A stretch of 64,000 bases of DNA, taken from Glebionis coronaria. Lineage: Eukaryota > Streptophyta > Magnoliopsida > Asterales > Asteraceae. The notes below the pieces were generated by a model that had not been told where the DNA came from, made no database searches, and was given only the letters and a program-made list of their open reading frames with translations. Shown here piece after piece: positions 24,720 through 38,082 of this stretch. The stretch lies in the NCBI GenBank assembly GCA_025667525.1, contig CM046878.1, forward strand, positions 397,610,974-397,674,973, read 5' to 3'. The position numbers and the translations under genes are program-made. Numbering within the stretch: position 1 is the first letter of the stretch; each line of letters opens with the position of its first letter.

Positions 24720-27700
24720 TGTAACACCCCCAGATTGGTCAAATGCAGCGGAATAATAGTTGGGGTGTTACTTGGGTAGATCGATAGCACATAGCATATA
24801 GAGCAATGATCATAAAGTCATTCAAATACATATTACATGAATTAATCGTACACATTATATCTTGTTCAAAAGAAAACCACATTTATTGAAAAACAGAATT
24901 AAATATCCCAGCCCGATGGTCAACATGATGCTTTCCTATAATGCTGGAATCCAATGCATGAACCTGCTTACTTTCCTGAGAAAACATGAAAGTAAAATGT
25001 GGGGGTCAACACGAGGTTGGTGAATTCACAGGTTTAATTAAATATAGTATTAATATGCAAAGCACCACGAAGGTAGCAGGACATCACAGCCCAATACTAC
25101 AGTAGTTCCTACTGCCCTGTAATAGAAGCTAGACATGATTTTCAGTACGCCCATTGGGTCTATCCTGATGTATGTTTCCCTTAATCCGACAATGACATAA
25201 ACCTGCTGCTCGGCCTAAGCATCACGTGACAGCTGATCACGAAAGGCCGGGTGTTGTCAACACCCGAATAGTACTATCCATACATTTCGCGCTACACTAT
25301 TAACTATTACAGTCCACGGGAATGGGGTAACAGTAGGCAATAAATTGTTGTTGTCTGTGCATGCTTGCATAAAAATAAAAGTTGGCATGTTTTCTCCCCC
25401 AGTTATAAAACAGTAAAGATGGGGCCATGAACTCACCTTAGTGATAATGTGGTAATGAGGATGATGTCACAGTATAGTCACGTACTGGAGAAATTACCTA
25501 AGTAATTTGAATGTCTCAGTGAATGTAGAAATAATTATGCATGACAATGGTGCATATGAAAAATGCATGATCACAGTTTATAGTTTGATACGTTGGCTTA
25601 ATTTATTCTCAATAAATTAAGGATGTGTTGATATATATTGTTTTCAAAGAAATAATATATATTAATGTACGAGTTTATGTTTAAGGAAAAAGGTATAGTA
25701 AATTAAATAAATCCACATGTTTTATTTAATTTAAATAAAGAAGATTAAACTTTATACCTTGTTATGGTTTTAAGGTTTCACAAAAGAGATGGTTAAACGA
25801 TTTTGTTAATATCGTATAGTTGTAATTCAATATAAATAATCCGTTTATGATAACCCTTTTTAAATGATTAAGTTACACTTGTAAATAATGTATAGTTTAG
25901 AAATCGTATAAGTTTCATCCGTTAAAGTTATTACATCGTTAGTCCTTGTTGGTTATCCCGTTTAATATAAACGCCCCTAGGGCTTGATAAACTTTCGGGA
26001 AATGGCAAAATACCCCCTCCAATCCCACGGCATAAAAATAAATGGGATTAGGGTTTGATTAAAGTTTCAAAAATGACACAAATGGTCCTTGTAGTTCATT
26101 AATACACACGGTTTGAATCTTGGTATCCTTTGAGTTTCAAAAACATCATAAATGACCCTTGTATTTTTATATAAGTCACGAAAATAATTAATATTTCTCT
26201 TGTTTCTCAAAACTGGCCATAACTTTCGGGACTTGACACAAATGGCCCAAAAAGTTACCCTTTTAAAATCAAACGGGCCAAGTGGCCCATTAAGGTCTCG
26301 GTCCATATTAATTAAGTTTTACCAAGTTAAATAAATTCTTACCGTGTAGTAACATAGTAAATAAGGTTGAAATTTTAATATTTCCACTTTGGGTCCAAGT
26401 CTTTCACCATTTTACAAAACCGGCACAAAAGGTAACTTACTTATTTCCTTAATGGGCTACACGGCCCACTTAACATCCGGTTAAGGTAAATGAGGTTGGG
26501 CTTGGTAAAAACCTTATGGTAACTTAGTAATTATCAAATTTCCACTAATGGGCTTAATATGGGCTTATATATCCGGCTTATATTTCTTATTACCATTAGG
26601 CTTATATTTTTATTCCCCTAGCTTATATAGTTTCGGCTTATATTAAATTTTACACATGAGCTTATATAACTTTTGGCTTAAAAATATATTACTTCTAAGC
26701 TTAATATTTTGGAGGCTTGTGGGCTTATTTTAAGGCTTAAATGATTCGGCTTATATTTATATTTTCGAGTTAGCTTATATTTTTCTAAGGTAACATTTGG
26801 CCAAAAAGATTTATAGGTTAGTTTAACTTATGGTGACATATATAAGTTCATAACTAGCTTAATGCTCACATTAGTTCTCGGCTTATATAAGTTTTAAGGC
26901 AAGGAAAAATGCTAACGCACCTATAGTTTCATATATGCTTGTTTTTAAGGATTTAAAACGTAAGGTTTCCCAATTTATATATATATATCGTGTGTTTATA
27001 GGTTGTCTAGAGTGAGATTAAAAGCTTCTTACGTGTGCATGATTCCTAAACCTAATATGTTTAGCATAGGAGTGCATGAAACGCGAAAATGAAATAAGGA
27101 AAGAATATGAGAAGTTCAAGCTTACTTGTTTTGGCAAAATGTAGACGAAAAGGGATGAGAGTGAAGCGGCTCAAATAACACACGAGTCTTAGGGGTCTTC
27201 AATGCTTGATTTGGGTAGTAAATGAGATAGCTTGAGTTTGTTTAGTCTAGGTAGGTTGTGAGAGTTTGATCCGAGTGTTTTGTGGTGAGGGAGGGTAGTA
27301 TGTGTCTAGGTGATATATAATCAAGTGTGAGGTGAAAAGAGGAGTGGCTAGGGAGTGAGACACGGCAAGAGAGAGTATTAGCAAGATTTGCTAGCTTGAT
27401 TTGTACCAAGAAGGTACTAAACCTTAATTGCTCCCAAAATGTACAAAGTTGGTAGTGTTGTGTGTTCTACCGTGGCATTTTGAGGTTCCCAAGGAGTGGG
27501 AAGTGTGTAAGTGATGATGGGATTAAGGTTGTACACAATATGTGTATGGTGTGGGAAGGTTACACGGCTCAAGGAAAAAGGGAAAGAGGGATGAGTCTTA
27601 GCTTCTTTAATCACACTTAGTACATTCCATAAATGCTAATTTTGTACACTTACCCATGGTTTTAGTATAACATAAACCATACCGGCGGTTTTGGTTATTG

Positions 27701-28504
27701 TTTGGGAGGGAAAAGTAATTTTTGTGTATTAAGTGTTTAAATAAAAGTTAAGTTATAAAAGTTGTAAGGTTTAAGTAAAATGTAATGTTAAGTTATAAAG
27801 GTTTGAGTGAATTAAAATGTTTTAGTGAAAAAGGTTTGTTGTTATATATTTATATACGGGTATGAATGGGTTTGGGTTTGTTTTACTTATTAGTCGGGTT
27901 AAATAAGTGTCAAATGATTTAAGTTATAGTAATGTGAGTAAGCCCGGGTCTTAGGTGTTTTAATTACGTTTTAGTGCCTTTGGTGAAAGAATGGTCCCTA
28001 GGTAGTTATATTAGTACATTTATGTATAAAATATACTTATAGTATGATTTATTAAATGATCATATGTAAAAGTGATAGTTAGGGTTATCTGAAATCATTG
28101 ACTGTAAAAATATATATATATATTATTTAAAGTTACCAATGTTTATATGTTTATAAATAGGTAATCAGTCATAACTGTGATCATGATGTTATTCTTGGAG
28201 AAAAAATCAGTGATATGTATGCAAGTGATCATATGTTTCAAAAGACTCAAAGTCCTTTACATTAGGTCATTGTATGATTACTGAAATATAATCATATAAA
28301 TGTAGTCACACTTTTGTGATAAAAATGCATAGTCACAGTAAAATTGTGATATGATTGCCGTAATGTTAAGATGATGCATGCTTATGAAATGCATGGGATG
28401 GTTCAAATGATTCATGCAAAGAAAAGTGGTATAAAATATTTAGATATCATGAAGTGACGTACATAATGTTCACAAGTCAAAACCTGAAATTCTCAGGTTT
28501 TACA
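24720..28504 (-). repeat. 5' LTR of the Tekay element
   Basis: 3785 bp. Differences from the other LTR are scattered single bases, for example the GACAGGCC/GAAAGGCC pair near 25242, plus one A-run indel near 28109. It is unusually long even for a Gypsy LTR. The promoter must lie within it on the - strand, but I did not settle on one TATA box. Confidence 0.95.
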
Positions 28505-28509
28505 CAAAG
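28505..28509. other. Right target-site duplication of the Tekay element (CAAAG)
   Basis: Identical to 14731-14735. Confidence 0.95.
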
Positions 28510-30523
28510 TTTGTCAAATGAAAACCCTCCTAGTACGTCTCCTACACTTATCAAAACGGATTTAACAAAGTTAATTCCACCGGTAAGTAAGGCGTCCGTT
28601 AACTTAAATGTTGTACACCAATACTTAGCCTATTTTGACAAGGTCATTTTGGAACGTACGACGGCTTCGGCCATAACGGAAGGTGAATGGAAATTTGAGC
28701 ACACTAGAGCTGCGTTCCGAGATGAAATTGTTCCATTTGTAAACAATGTTAAATCTTGTCTTATTACAATTGATCAAGATTTTCTTTTGGAAATAGAAGA
28801 AGTTAGACGTGTTTTCAATGAAATGGATGATGCTTATGAAAACAGCTTATTTAAAATAGAACGAGTTTCACGCCAAAATGATCAGCTTCTGAATCAAGTG
28901 ATGTCTCATGATATAGTTTCCGTCTGTGTGAATAAAAGTGTTGATAATGATTCTATTGTGCATAATGTTGAATCTGTGGATAATGTGGTAGATAGTACTT
29001 GTCACGAATCCGACGCTGAATTTTTAAAGCTTCAAGATTCATATTCTTCGCTTTCAAAACGTTTTGATGAGATTCAAACACATTGTATTTCGCTTGAATG
29101 CAAGCAAAAATTTATTCAAGAAATCTTTGAAACGTCATTCGAAGGTGTTAATATCGATGATGCAAACTTTGAAAAGAGTTTCCGATTGAATTTACAATCA
29201 AAACAGCGTCAGCCAAGTGACAAGGTTGCTAAATCTTTGCCGATAGACATAGAGAAATCTAAGGAGCTTAACTGTGTGAACGTACTTGAGGCCGCTGAGA
29301 ATTTAAAACTTGATCTAGATAATCGAGTTTCCAAGATTTTGTCCAAAGTTGATAACTTAAAACAGAAAAATACACAACTCTTCGATTTAGTAAAGCTCGC
29401 ATGTGCTAATACCACTACACAGAATCAATCTTTGATTGAAAAATTGAATCGAAAGTCGGTGGAAATATCTGATTTTAGGGAACAAATTTGTGATAAAAAT
29501 CTGGCCTTGGCTGAGTTAAAGGAAACACTTCGTACTCTAGAAGGTAAGAATGTTGTGGATAACGCAGCCACTGTCTCACCATCGTCCTCTAGTGCAATCA
29601 AAAGGAACCTTATAGCCGTCACACCATTTAATAAGGGCCCTAGGACTAAACCATCTCAAACTTTGGTCACTAATGATAAGGCGGAATTAAAACCAGCTTC
29701 TAATATTCCCGTGTTGCCTTCTATAGGAGTAATCACCACTACTAAGGCTCAAAGATCTAAGCTTAAAAGAAACAAGAAGAATGATAGGATCTTGCCCCCA
29801 TCTAGTAGTCAATAGAAGAATAAAGTAGAAGCCCACCCTAGGAATGTTATTTCTGTTTTAAATAAAAAGAATCATGTAGCTAAACCTAAAGGCTCTGCGG
29901 TTGTACAGCGTTCTAAGCCTATTGTGAATTCTAATTTGAAATGTTGGAATTGCAATGAATGTATGTTTCCTAGTCATCATGATTCTTGCCTTATTGACCA
30001 TGTGAATGAGATGAATGCCCGAAAAAATGGTTTAGAATGGAAACCGACTGGGAAAGTGTTAACCCAAGCTGGTTGGATGTGGCGTCCCACTGGTAGAACT
30101 TTCACTATAGTATGAAATACGTGCCCTTTGACTAGGATCACTCCCACTACAGCGAAGAAAGCATGCCCTTTAACTAGGAGTACCAAGGCTACCAAAACAC
30201 AATCGTGTCCTTTAACTAGGAACACCGACACTACTGTAGGAACAAACTGCCCTTTAAATAGGTCTACTCCCACTGAAGTGCCCGCTAATACTCCAAAACC
30301 TCATAAAATTGGAACAATAAAACCTGCTAGTGATAAAACTCACATTAGAAAATGCAGGAAATCTAAGGGTCACACAAATGTTTGCAATTCTGATAATATT
30401 ATATATGTATCTGCTAACACTCCGGAACCAATAGTTTCTAATGCATTGTCTACTGTTGTTGTTGAAAACAGGTGGTCCAAATTGTTCTCTGGTATTTGGA
30501 CTCTGGTTGCTCTAAACATATGA
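28510..30523 (+). pseudogene. gag: Copia gag, C-terminal coiled-coil part
   Basis: The frame continues from 14735. Long acidic coiled-coil stretches run from about 28620 to 29560. A basic Ser/Pro/Lys region (29570-29900), a Cys-rich CWNCNECMF segment (29940-29965), a WKPTGKV...RWRPTGRTF-type repeat (30040-30110) and several tandem (T)CPLTR repeats (30120-30260) follow. In-frame stops are TAG 29813-29815 and TGA 30113-30115. The natural-looking end is TGA 30521-30523, which overlaps the protease frame. A gag this long with such a coiled-coil tail is unusual for Copia but fits the large Sirevirus-type gags I know from Asteraceae. Confidence 0.8.
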
Positions 30524-33500
30524 CCGGAGATCGCTATCAGCTCTGAAATTATGTAGTATGGTTCGATTCGGAAATGATCATATTGCAAAGATAATGGGTT
30601 ACAGTGAATATCATATTGGGAATGTTATAATTTCGAGAGTGTATTATGTGGAAGGTGTCGATCACAACTTATTTTCTGTGGGGCAATTTTGTGATGCAAA
30701 CCTAGAAGTTGCTTTTCGAGAGCATACCTGCTTCATTCGTAATTTGGAAGGGGTTGATTTATTGAAAGGTACTCGAGGGAATAATTTGTACACTTTGTCT
30801 CTACAAGACATGATGGCCGCTTCTACCGTATGTCTTCTTTCCAAAGCATCGAAGACTAAGTCATGATTATGGCATCGACGGTTATCGCATCTTAACTTTG
30901 ACGCTATTAATCATTTGGCGAAAAACGAACTTGTTCGTGGTCTTCTCAAACTTATATTTCACAAAAATCATTTGTGTTCCGCGTGTACAATGGGGAAAAG
31001 CACTAAGAAATCATACAAACCCAAGACAGAAGACACCAACCAATAGAAACTTTATTTGTTGCATATGGATCTTTTTGGGCCAATGCGTGTTGAAAGTCTT
31101 AGTGGTAAAAGGTACATCCTCGTCATTGTCGATGATTACTCTCGGTTAACATGGGTGAAATTTCTTACAACAAAAAAGAGGCACCTAAATTCATCATCGG
31201 ATTTCTCAAGATGATTCAAGTGCGTCTCAACACTACTGTCTGACGCATTCGTACAGATAATGAACCGAATTTGTGAATCAAATTTTGCATGATTATTATG
31301 AAGAAGTTGGCATATCTCATGAAACATCCGTTGCTCACACTCCACAACAAAATGGTGTCGTTGAAAGGCGAAATCGCACACTTATGGAAGCTGCTCGAAC
31401 GATGTTAATTTACGCAAAGGCTCCATTGTTTTTATGGGCAGAAGCAGTATCTACAGCAGTTTTCACCCAAAACCGGTCACTAATTCTTAAACGCCAAGGT
31501 AAAACACCTTATGAGCTTCTACATGGAAAAGTACCAAATTTATCATATCTTCATGTATTTGGTTATCTTTGCTATCCAAAATAATGATGGTGACAATTTG
31601 GGAAAACTTCAACCCAAGGCTCATATCAGTATTTTCATTGGTTATGCACCCACAAAGAAGGCATACCGAATCTACAACCATAAGTCTCGTAAGATCCTCG
31701 AAACTATGAATGTTGATTTTGATGAGCTGACAGCAATGGCTTCTGAGCAAAACAGCTCTGAACCCGCACTTCATGAAATGGGACCCAGTAACATTAGTTC
31801 TGGTCTTGTCCTAAATAACCCTACTTCATCATCATTTACACCACCTACTAGGACTGAATGAGATACGTTGTTTCAACCGTTCTTTGATGAATTTTTTACT
31901 CCTCCAAGTGTTGTTGCACCAGAACCTGAAGTAATAGCTCCGGTTACCGAAGTTGTAGCTCCAGCAATCGAAACACAATCAGACACATCTACACCTAAAA
32001 TTGGTCAAAATATACCTTCAACGAGTAATTCTCAACCAACACATGTTTCAACTACCCATGTCATGCCTATTGATGATGAAGAGGATGATGATGATCACGA
32101 CTTGGAATTCGCTCAAATGCGTGAACTTCCATTCTTTGGGGTACCAATTCCCGACCATAATCATGTCGGGTCGTCCACCTCAGAGGAAGCTCCTAGTACG
32201 GTTTACTCCAATCCATGGATTCGTGAACATGACAGAATGTGGACAAAGGATCATCCTATAGATTCTATTATTGGTGACCCTAATCGTCCGGTATCCACAC
32301 GAAGTCAGCTACAAGAAAATGCAATGTTTTGTCATTTTGATGCGTTTCTCACTGAAGTTGAACCTAAGACATGGCAAGAAGCTTTTACTCAATCCTGTTG
32401 GATAGAAGCTATGCAAGAAGAATCTAATGAATTTATACGTCTTGAAGTATGGGAACTTGTCCCATGCCCGGATCAAGTGCAGTTACTCACATTGAAATAG
32501 GTTTACAAGGTGAAACTCGATGAGTTAGGCGGAATATTGAAGAACAAAGCTCGACTAGTAGCTCGTGGATACAAGCAATTATTGGCTTCGACTTTATGGA
32601 ATCTTTTGCACATGTTTCCCATTTGGAAGCTATTAGACTATTCCTCGCTTATGCAGCCCACATGAATATGATCGTCTATCAGATGGATGTGAAGAAGACA
32701 TTTCTTAATGGTGAAATCAAGGAAGAGGTCTATGTTCAACAGCCGGATGGTTTTGTGAATCCTAAATATCCTAATCATGTGTACAAGCTTAAGAAGGCTC
32801 TCTATGGGTTGAAGCAAGCTCCACGCGCATGGTATGATCTATTGTCACAATTCCTCATTACTCAAGGCTTCGCTAAAGGCAAGGTGGATCACACACTGTT
32901 CATTCAGAAACGAGGTAAAGATATGATTATGGTACAAATATATGTTGATGATATTATATTTGCAGCCTCGACCCAAACCTTATCCGACGAGTTTGGTAAA
33001 CTCATGTCTTCTAAGTTTAAGATGTCAATGATGGGCAAGGTATCATTCTTCTTAGGTCTTCAGATATCTTAGAGTCCTAGAGGCATCTTCATCAATCAAT
33101 CCAAGTATTCCCTTGAATCGCTTAAGAAATATAAGATGGAATCTTGCGACCCCGTAGACACTCTAATGGTGGAACGAACTAAGCTTGATGCAGATCCACA
33201 TGGAGTTGTCGTTGATCCGACACTTTATCGAGGAATGATTGGTAACCTTCTGTATATCACAGCCAGTCGACCTAATCTTCAGTTTGTTATATGCATGTGT
33301 GCTCGGTATCAAACTAGGCCTACTGAGTTACACTTAGCTACTGTTAAACGTATCTTTCGGTATCTTAAAGGAACCATTAATCGGGGACTTTGGTATTCGA
33401 AGGACTCTTCAGTCGCACTAATGGCATATGCAGATGCGGATCACACGGGTTGTCAAGATACAAGGCGTAGAACGAGTGGAACTTTGCAACTACTAGGAGA

Positions 33501-33924
33501 TCGACTAATCAGTTGGGCATCAAAAAGGCAGAAAAGCGCTGCAATTTCAAGTACGGAAGCAGAGTACATAGCTATGTCCGGTTGCTGTGCTCAAATTCTT
33601 TGGATGAGATCGCAATTAACCGACTATGGTCTAGGTTTCAACAAAATTCCGATGTACTATGACAACAAAAGTGCAATTGCCTTATGCTGCAACAACGTTC
33701 AATTCTCCCGGTCGAAGCACATTGACATTCGCTACCATTTCATCAAGGATCAAGCGGAAAATGGAGTGATAGAGCTTTACTTTGTCCGATCTGAGTATCA
33801 ATTGGCGGATATTTTCACGAAGGCTTTAGATCGTGCTCGAACTGAATTTTTGGCCGACAAGCTAGAAATGAGAACCTTCTCGTCTGAGACTTTAAAGGAA
33901 TTGGAAGATGAAGCGAAAGAATAG
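30466..33924 (+). pseudogene. pol: Copia pol: protease, integrase, RT and RNase H (broken)
   Basis: The protease begins with WYLDSGCSKHMTG at 30490, one base back (-1) from the gag frame. The integrase zinc site (LWHRRLSHLNF, about 30867) and core (HMDLFGP, IRTDN, NGVVERRNRTL) follow. The RT has YVDD at 32941-32952, then RNase H with [12 protein letters not shown] and a C-terminal LADIFTKAL motif, ending TAG 33922-33924. Stops are at 30544, 30864, 31044, 31859-31861, 32498-32500 and 33070-33072. Frame slips lie near 30550, 31180, 31270, 31578 and 32575. Several of the stops are at expected Trp or Gln codons. The RT and RNase H domain reads through almost cleanly from 32596 onward. Confidence 0.85.
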
Positions 33925-36900
33925 TGGTGGTAAACTATTCTCCGTATCCTTGGTGATCATTTGTATATATTGTTTATATCTTTATCCACAAAAGCAAAAT
34001 ACAAAAATATAAAACCATATAAAAACCATAAAAATTGAAAAATTCAGAAAAATCCAAAAATATTTTTACTTTATTTTTCAAAGGCATGTCTTTTGGTACG
34101 ATAATATTTACGGCCTTAGAAATGTCGATTAATATTGACACAGCGCCATAAATAAAGTTCGTACAAAAGTTGTAAATATTTCATAAAACATGCCTACATG
34201 GCTTGTAGTTATTTCTGACTGCAACCCGGTTTTCACATTAAAGTCAAGTATTTCTTTTGAAAGCTTTGGCTCACAACGGGAATTAATTTTCTCGGGCAAG
34301 GTTTACTCTAAAACCTTGTAAGGGATCAAGTTTACTTTATAACTTGGTCTAACACAAATCTATGTACGCATCAGTGCATCTATTTGTTAAAACAAGAGAA
34401 ATATTGTTTTTTATGAAGTTATCATCTCCACAAACCAAAGATTTTGTCAATTGGTATCTGCATACTCGACGATGCGACTACTCAAACGGCGACTACAACT
34501 CTTTCAATAGAACACGGGTCAACAATTGAGGGGGAGCAATTGTCAAGCATTCAGAATCTTCGATGCCGAACGTGCCAAATTCACAAATTGGTGTCAAGAC
34601 AACAATACCAATCGTACATGTGGTGTCAAGAGATGACTTCAGACGTGACGAGGCAACCAACAGACGCCGACAAGAACCATTTGATCTTATCATATGATGT
34701 TCTCATCAATCAGGTCCAACCTTGTCAATTTTTTTCTAATATGGTGAATATGTGATCATGTTACAAATCGGTATCATATCTCATACATTTGGTATCATGA
34801 AGATAAAACGGACTTGCATTTCTCTTCCCAAAACCTTTGTTAAAACTTCATTAAATCAATTGATATTAAAAACATCGATTCGGTTAATATTTTTAATATG
34901 GGGGAGAAAATGTGATTTAATATGGGAAATTATCACACATGGTTTGACTTAATGTGCTGGCTCATCCCGACATATGCGAAATGTTTTCGAATATCATGGC
35001 ATATGTTAAGGGGGAGCAAAACAGATTTGCATATCAAAATGGATTTTCATGGTGACATATACTTACCCAAAAACCATTTATTTCACGACGATGAAGATTG
35101 TGGTGACATAAGTATGGTAGGATAGGTTAAGTCCAATGATTCTTCTTAAACCGGAGGAATCTTCCCAAGGACATTCCATAGCTAGAAATAGTAGTCCTTA
35201 GGAAAATGGAGAAAGATTGTGAACGTAGCTGAATGCCGACCAAGTAGTTAAGTTAGCACTGGAACAATCACAACAAGGTGCTAGTTATGACATATTGGTA
35301 TGCATTGAAGGGGTTGAAGAATGAAAAAGAATTGTAAAGATAAAGGGTGTAAAGAAAGAAGCCCTCCTTACAACCTTAGGTAGAAACCGGGTCAACACAT
35401 ATGCTATTGAGATCATTTTAATGATGCTCAATATTGAATATAGACATCATGGACCCAGTGATGCAATGCACAACCCATCCCAGCTAACTCAGATATCTCT
35501 CAAAAGGTATTTGTTTTAATCACACGGAGACAACGCATTATCTATTGATTTATTCACTCCGAATAAATTGGTATTAAAATGGTGGCACTCCTCTCCAGCC
35601 TCCGATCACTAAAATCCAAAATGTACAATCGAGTCTAGAGCCATTTGAGATCATCAAATATCTCATTAGGACACACTTCCATATTTCCTTGCTTCTTCAC
35701 ACATTGTGAAAAGTAAGTAAGATATTAAGAGTCCTACGCAAAATCTTCATGATCTTTCCTGCACATCCGAGTAATACGAAAGTATTTACAATGAAGATGG
35801 AAATCCTTCTTGAGCGAATATCAAAAAGCTCATGGTAGGTGGCTTGTGCGATTCTTTATGAATCAAGCTTGTGATAACTGGAAAGCAACAGTGGTTTAAT
35901 TGTTAACTAAATTTAAACACGTTCCAGGCCTCTACACAATATCTTAGTGATCTTGCAAGAACACTCAGAGTGATACCTTAGTGTTCACAATGATGAGTGG
36001 AAATCCTTCTAGTGTTAACCTCAAACAGCACTTGGTAGGTAACTTGCAAGATTCAATATGAATCAAGCTCGTGACAACTGGAAAGCAACGATGGTGCGAT
36101 TCTTTAATGAATCAAACTTGTTCCAGGTATCAGAATTGAAGGCTTCAATCATGCGGATAATTTTATCCAGTGTTCACAGTGATGAGCGGAAATCCTTCTT
36201 GTGTTAACCTCAAACAGCACTTGGTAGGTAACTTGCAAGATTCAATATGAATCAAGCTCGTGACAACTGGAAAGCAACGATGGTGCGATTCTTTAATGAA
36301 TCAAACTTTTTCCAGGTATCAGAATTGACGGCTTCAATAATGCGGATAATTTTATCCAAATGATTCACTCTTTACGTTCGCAGTCAGCTTTGGACGGTCG
36401 AGTAAAGAGAACGGGTTTACCCGTGAAATCTTGTCAAGGATATTTTTAATTAAATCTACCTGCCACAAGTACGATATTTTATATCGTCCAACGGTCTTCA
36501 CCGACCGGAGGTAAAATGCTACCGAATTAGAATGAAACGTTCAAAGCCATTTCGTTCGTGTCTACTTATGTTGCGGCATTTGAAGATGGTGGCGATGCGG
36601 AATCCGAGAAGAAGTCGTCCCCGCATGCTTATACTTTATGCACTTAATACTTCATCCAATTCTAGAAAGCCTAAAAGTCAAGTCTTCCGCTGTATCGAAC
36701 TCTGAAGCTTTCAAGAATTACGAAAGTATAAGTATGTGGAACATGAAGTCACGAAGAGGCAAAGATCACAAGTGAAGGATGCACAAGTTCAAGGCAAGAG
36801 ATTAATGCTCAAGATTGATATCAAAGATCACTTCAACATATTCACCAGAAAAGAAAAAGAAAAGGAAAACAAAGACTACGAGCTCAAGACAAGCATTGTA

Positions 36901-36970
36901 TGCTAGGTTTATTTTATTATAGTAACTCGGGTAACACCCTTGTTTGGAGTGACCTCCCTTAGGGGGAGAT
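33925..36970 (+). other. 3' region of the old Copia element with multiple polypurine tracts
   Basis: About 3 kb with no supported gene. The polypurine motif GGGGGAG occurs at 34530-34536, 34900-34906, 35010-35016 and 36962-36968, and only the last abuts an LTR. Multiple polypurine tracts are a reported hallmark of Sireviruses. Small ORFs at 34444-35125 have no recognised domain. The part 35780-36358 is repetitive. Confidence 0.6.
35981..36358 (+). repeat. 189-bp tandem duplication
   Basis: Two adjacent 189-bp units (35981-36169 and 36170-36358), each starting GTGTTCACA and ending TTTTATCCA, differ at only a few bases. A much more diverged third unit lies just upstream (about 35790-35970), sharing GGAAATCCTTCT and AACTGGAAAGCAAC phrases. 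No coding frame is conserved. Confidence 0.9.
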
Positions 36971-37303
36971 TGTTGGAAATACGTTTTTACGTATTTAGGA
37001 AGATTCGGTCACTCCGACAATATATTAAGTAATAGCTCGTAGTCTAGATATCTTTTAATATATCAAACAAGGAAAAGCCCGGTCCATGCTTGTATGGCCG
37101 ACCCAATTATAAGCCCAAGCCCATCTTATGGGCTTGGTATATAAACCCTCTCCTTAGATGGAGAGGGTGTGGTTTTCTCATACAATACACATAGTAAAGT
37201 GTGTTTTCTTATTTTTTTTTCTCTCTCAAGTGTGTATGTGAAATCATCTATCTTTCTATCTCTTTCTCTCTTTAAAACATAAGCAAGATTTACATATCCT
37301 ACA
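36971..37303 (+). repeat. Putative 3' LTR of the old Copia element
   Basis: It starts TGTTGGAAATACG right after the polypurine tract AGGGGGAGA. It has a TATA-like TATATAAACCC (about 37138) and a TTTTCTCTCTC-rich transcribed part, and ends about TCCTACA. I found no second copy in the window, so the right end is approximate. It could also be a solo LTR of another Copia. Confidence 0.55.
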
Positions 37304-37403
37304 AATTATGTAATCTATTTTTGAATAATTTCTTATCTTATGCTCTATGGACTATGTGCTATCGATCCACCCTTGTGACATCTCTGTTGATAATTCCACA
37401 TAT

Positions 37404-38027
37404 TTTGACCCTACCCGGGGTGTCACAAAAGGTGCACAGGGTAAAGGTGCACATGGCAAAAATGTACAGTGTATAGGGCAAGTGGGACAAAGGGAAGTCA
37501 AACCTAAATGGGGTTATGCACAAAGGGTGAATAAGCAGAATCAGACCAATAAATATTATCACCCTCATGCCAATAGAGACTTTATTCCTAGAGCAGTACT
37601 TATAAGAACAGGTTTAGCACCGCTGAGGACAATCTCTACAAGTACCGTCAAACTTGTGTCTACACGTACCGCTAGTCCAAAACAGAATAATCCTAACTAT
37701 CACACTCCTTTGAAGAACTTGTTTGACATTTCTAAGGGTTATAAAGACAATTTATATGCTCAAAAAGCAAGACCAGTTCAGATGTGGGTGCCAAAAGGGC
37801 AAAAACCAAGTACTGTTGGAAGTATCGCTAGTGCAAAAGCGGTACATGTGCCAATTTAGAAAAGGGCCAAAGATATGACCTCTCCTTATACTTTTGATTG
37901 GCCCACTAGAACTATGACCGATAGGAGCACATCCAACATCACAGACCAGTCCACCAATAAGACATTTAAGTAAGTTGGCCCTACTAGATCCAAGCCTAAT
38001 GTGGCTTGGGTCCCTATTAAAAACTAA
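37404..38027 (+). pseudogene. gag: Second Copia fragment: end of gag
   Basis: A frame read from about 37404 with stops at 37857-37859 and near 37971, ending in a WVPIKN block and TAA 38025-38027. The phrases HPHANRDFIPRAVLI and GYAQRVNK resemble the C-terminal, basic part of Asteraceae Copia gags. The end of this gag matches the end of the tandem Copia gag (WVPKEN). The 5' part is missing at about 37404, beside the LTR of the other element. Confidence 0.65.
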
Positions 38028-38082
38028 TTTGTTTTCTACTTGTGTAGGATCATCTAGCTAGTGAATTGAAGGACACAAGAAT

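Larger units (their letters stand above)
14736..28504 (-). mobile_element. Intact Tekay-lineage chromovirus (Ty3/Gypsy)
   Basis: A 13.8-kb element on the - strand with LTRs 24720-28504 (5') and 14736-18519 (3'), both reading TGTAAC...TTTACA on the + strand. It has a primer binding site for initiator tRNA-Met, a leader ORF, one uninterrupted gag-pol polyprotein with a C-terminal chromodomain-like region, and a perfect 5-bp duplication. I count by eye roughly 14 differences between the 3.78-kb LTRs (about 0.4 percent). At 1.3e-8 substitutions per site per year that is on the order of 0.1-0.2 million years. All catalytic motifs are present, so it may be autonomous. Confidence 0.95.
1382..37303 (+). 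mobile_element. Old Sirevirus-lineage Copia element, split by two nested Gypsy insertions
   Basis: The coding parts lie at 1382-1989, 12835-14735 and 28510-33924, with a 3' region and a putative 3' LTR at 36971-37303. They read in order as gag (UBN2-like part, zinc knuckle, long coiled coil), protease, integrase, reverse transcriptase (RT) and RNase H, the Copia order. Removing the two insertions restores a continuous gag frame at both junctions. Several GGGGGAG polypurine tracts after pol and the RT motif style suggest the Sirevirus lineage. The element has many stops and frameshifts and is not autonomous. The 5' LTR is not identified, so the left boundary given is the gag start only. Confidence 0.75.

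Noticed and set aside
37131..37160. A plant gene promoter with TATA box near 37138
   Set aside because: It sits inside the LTR that follows the polypurine tract, so the LTR explains it.
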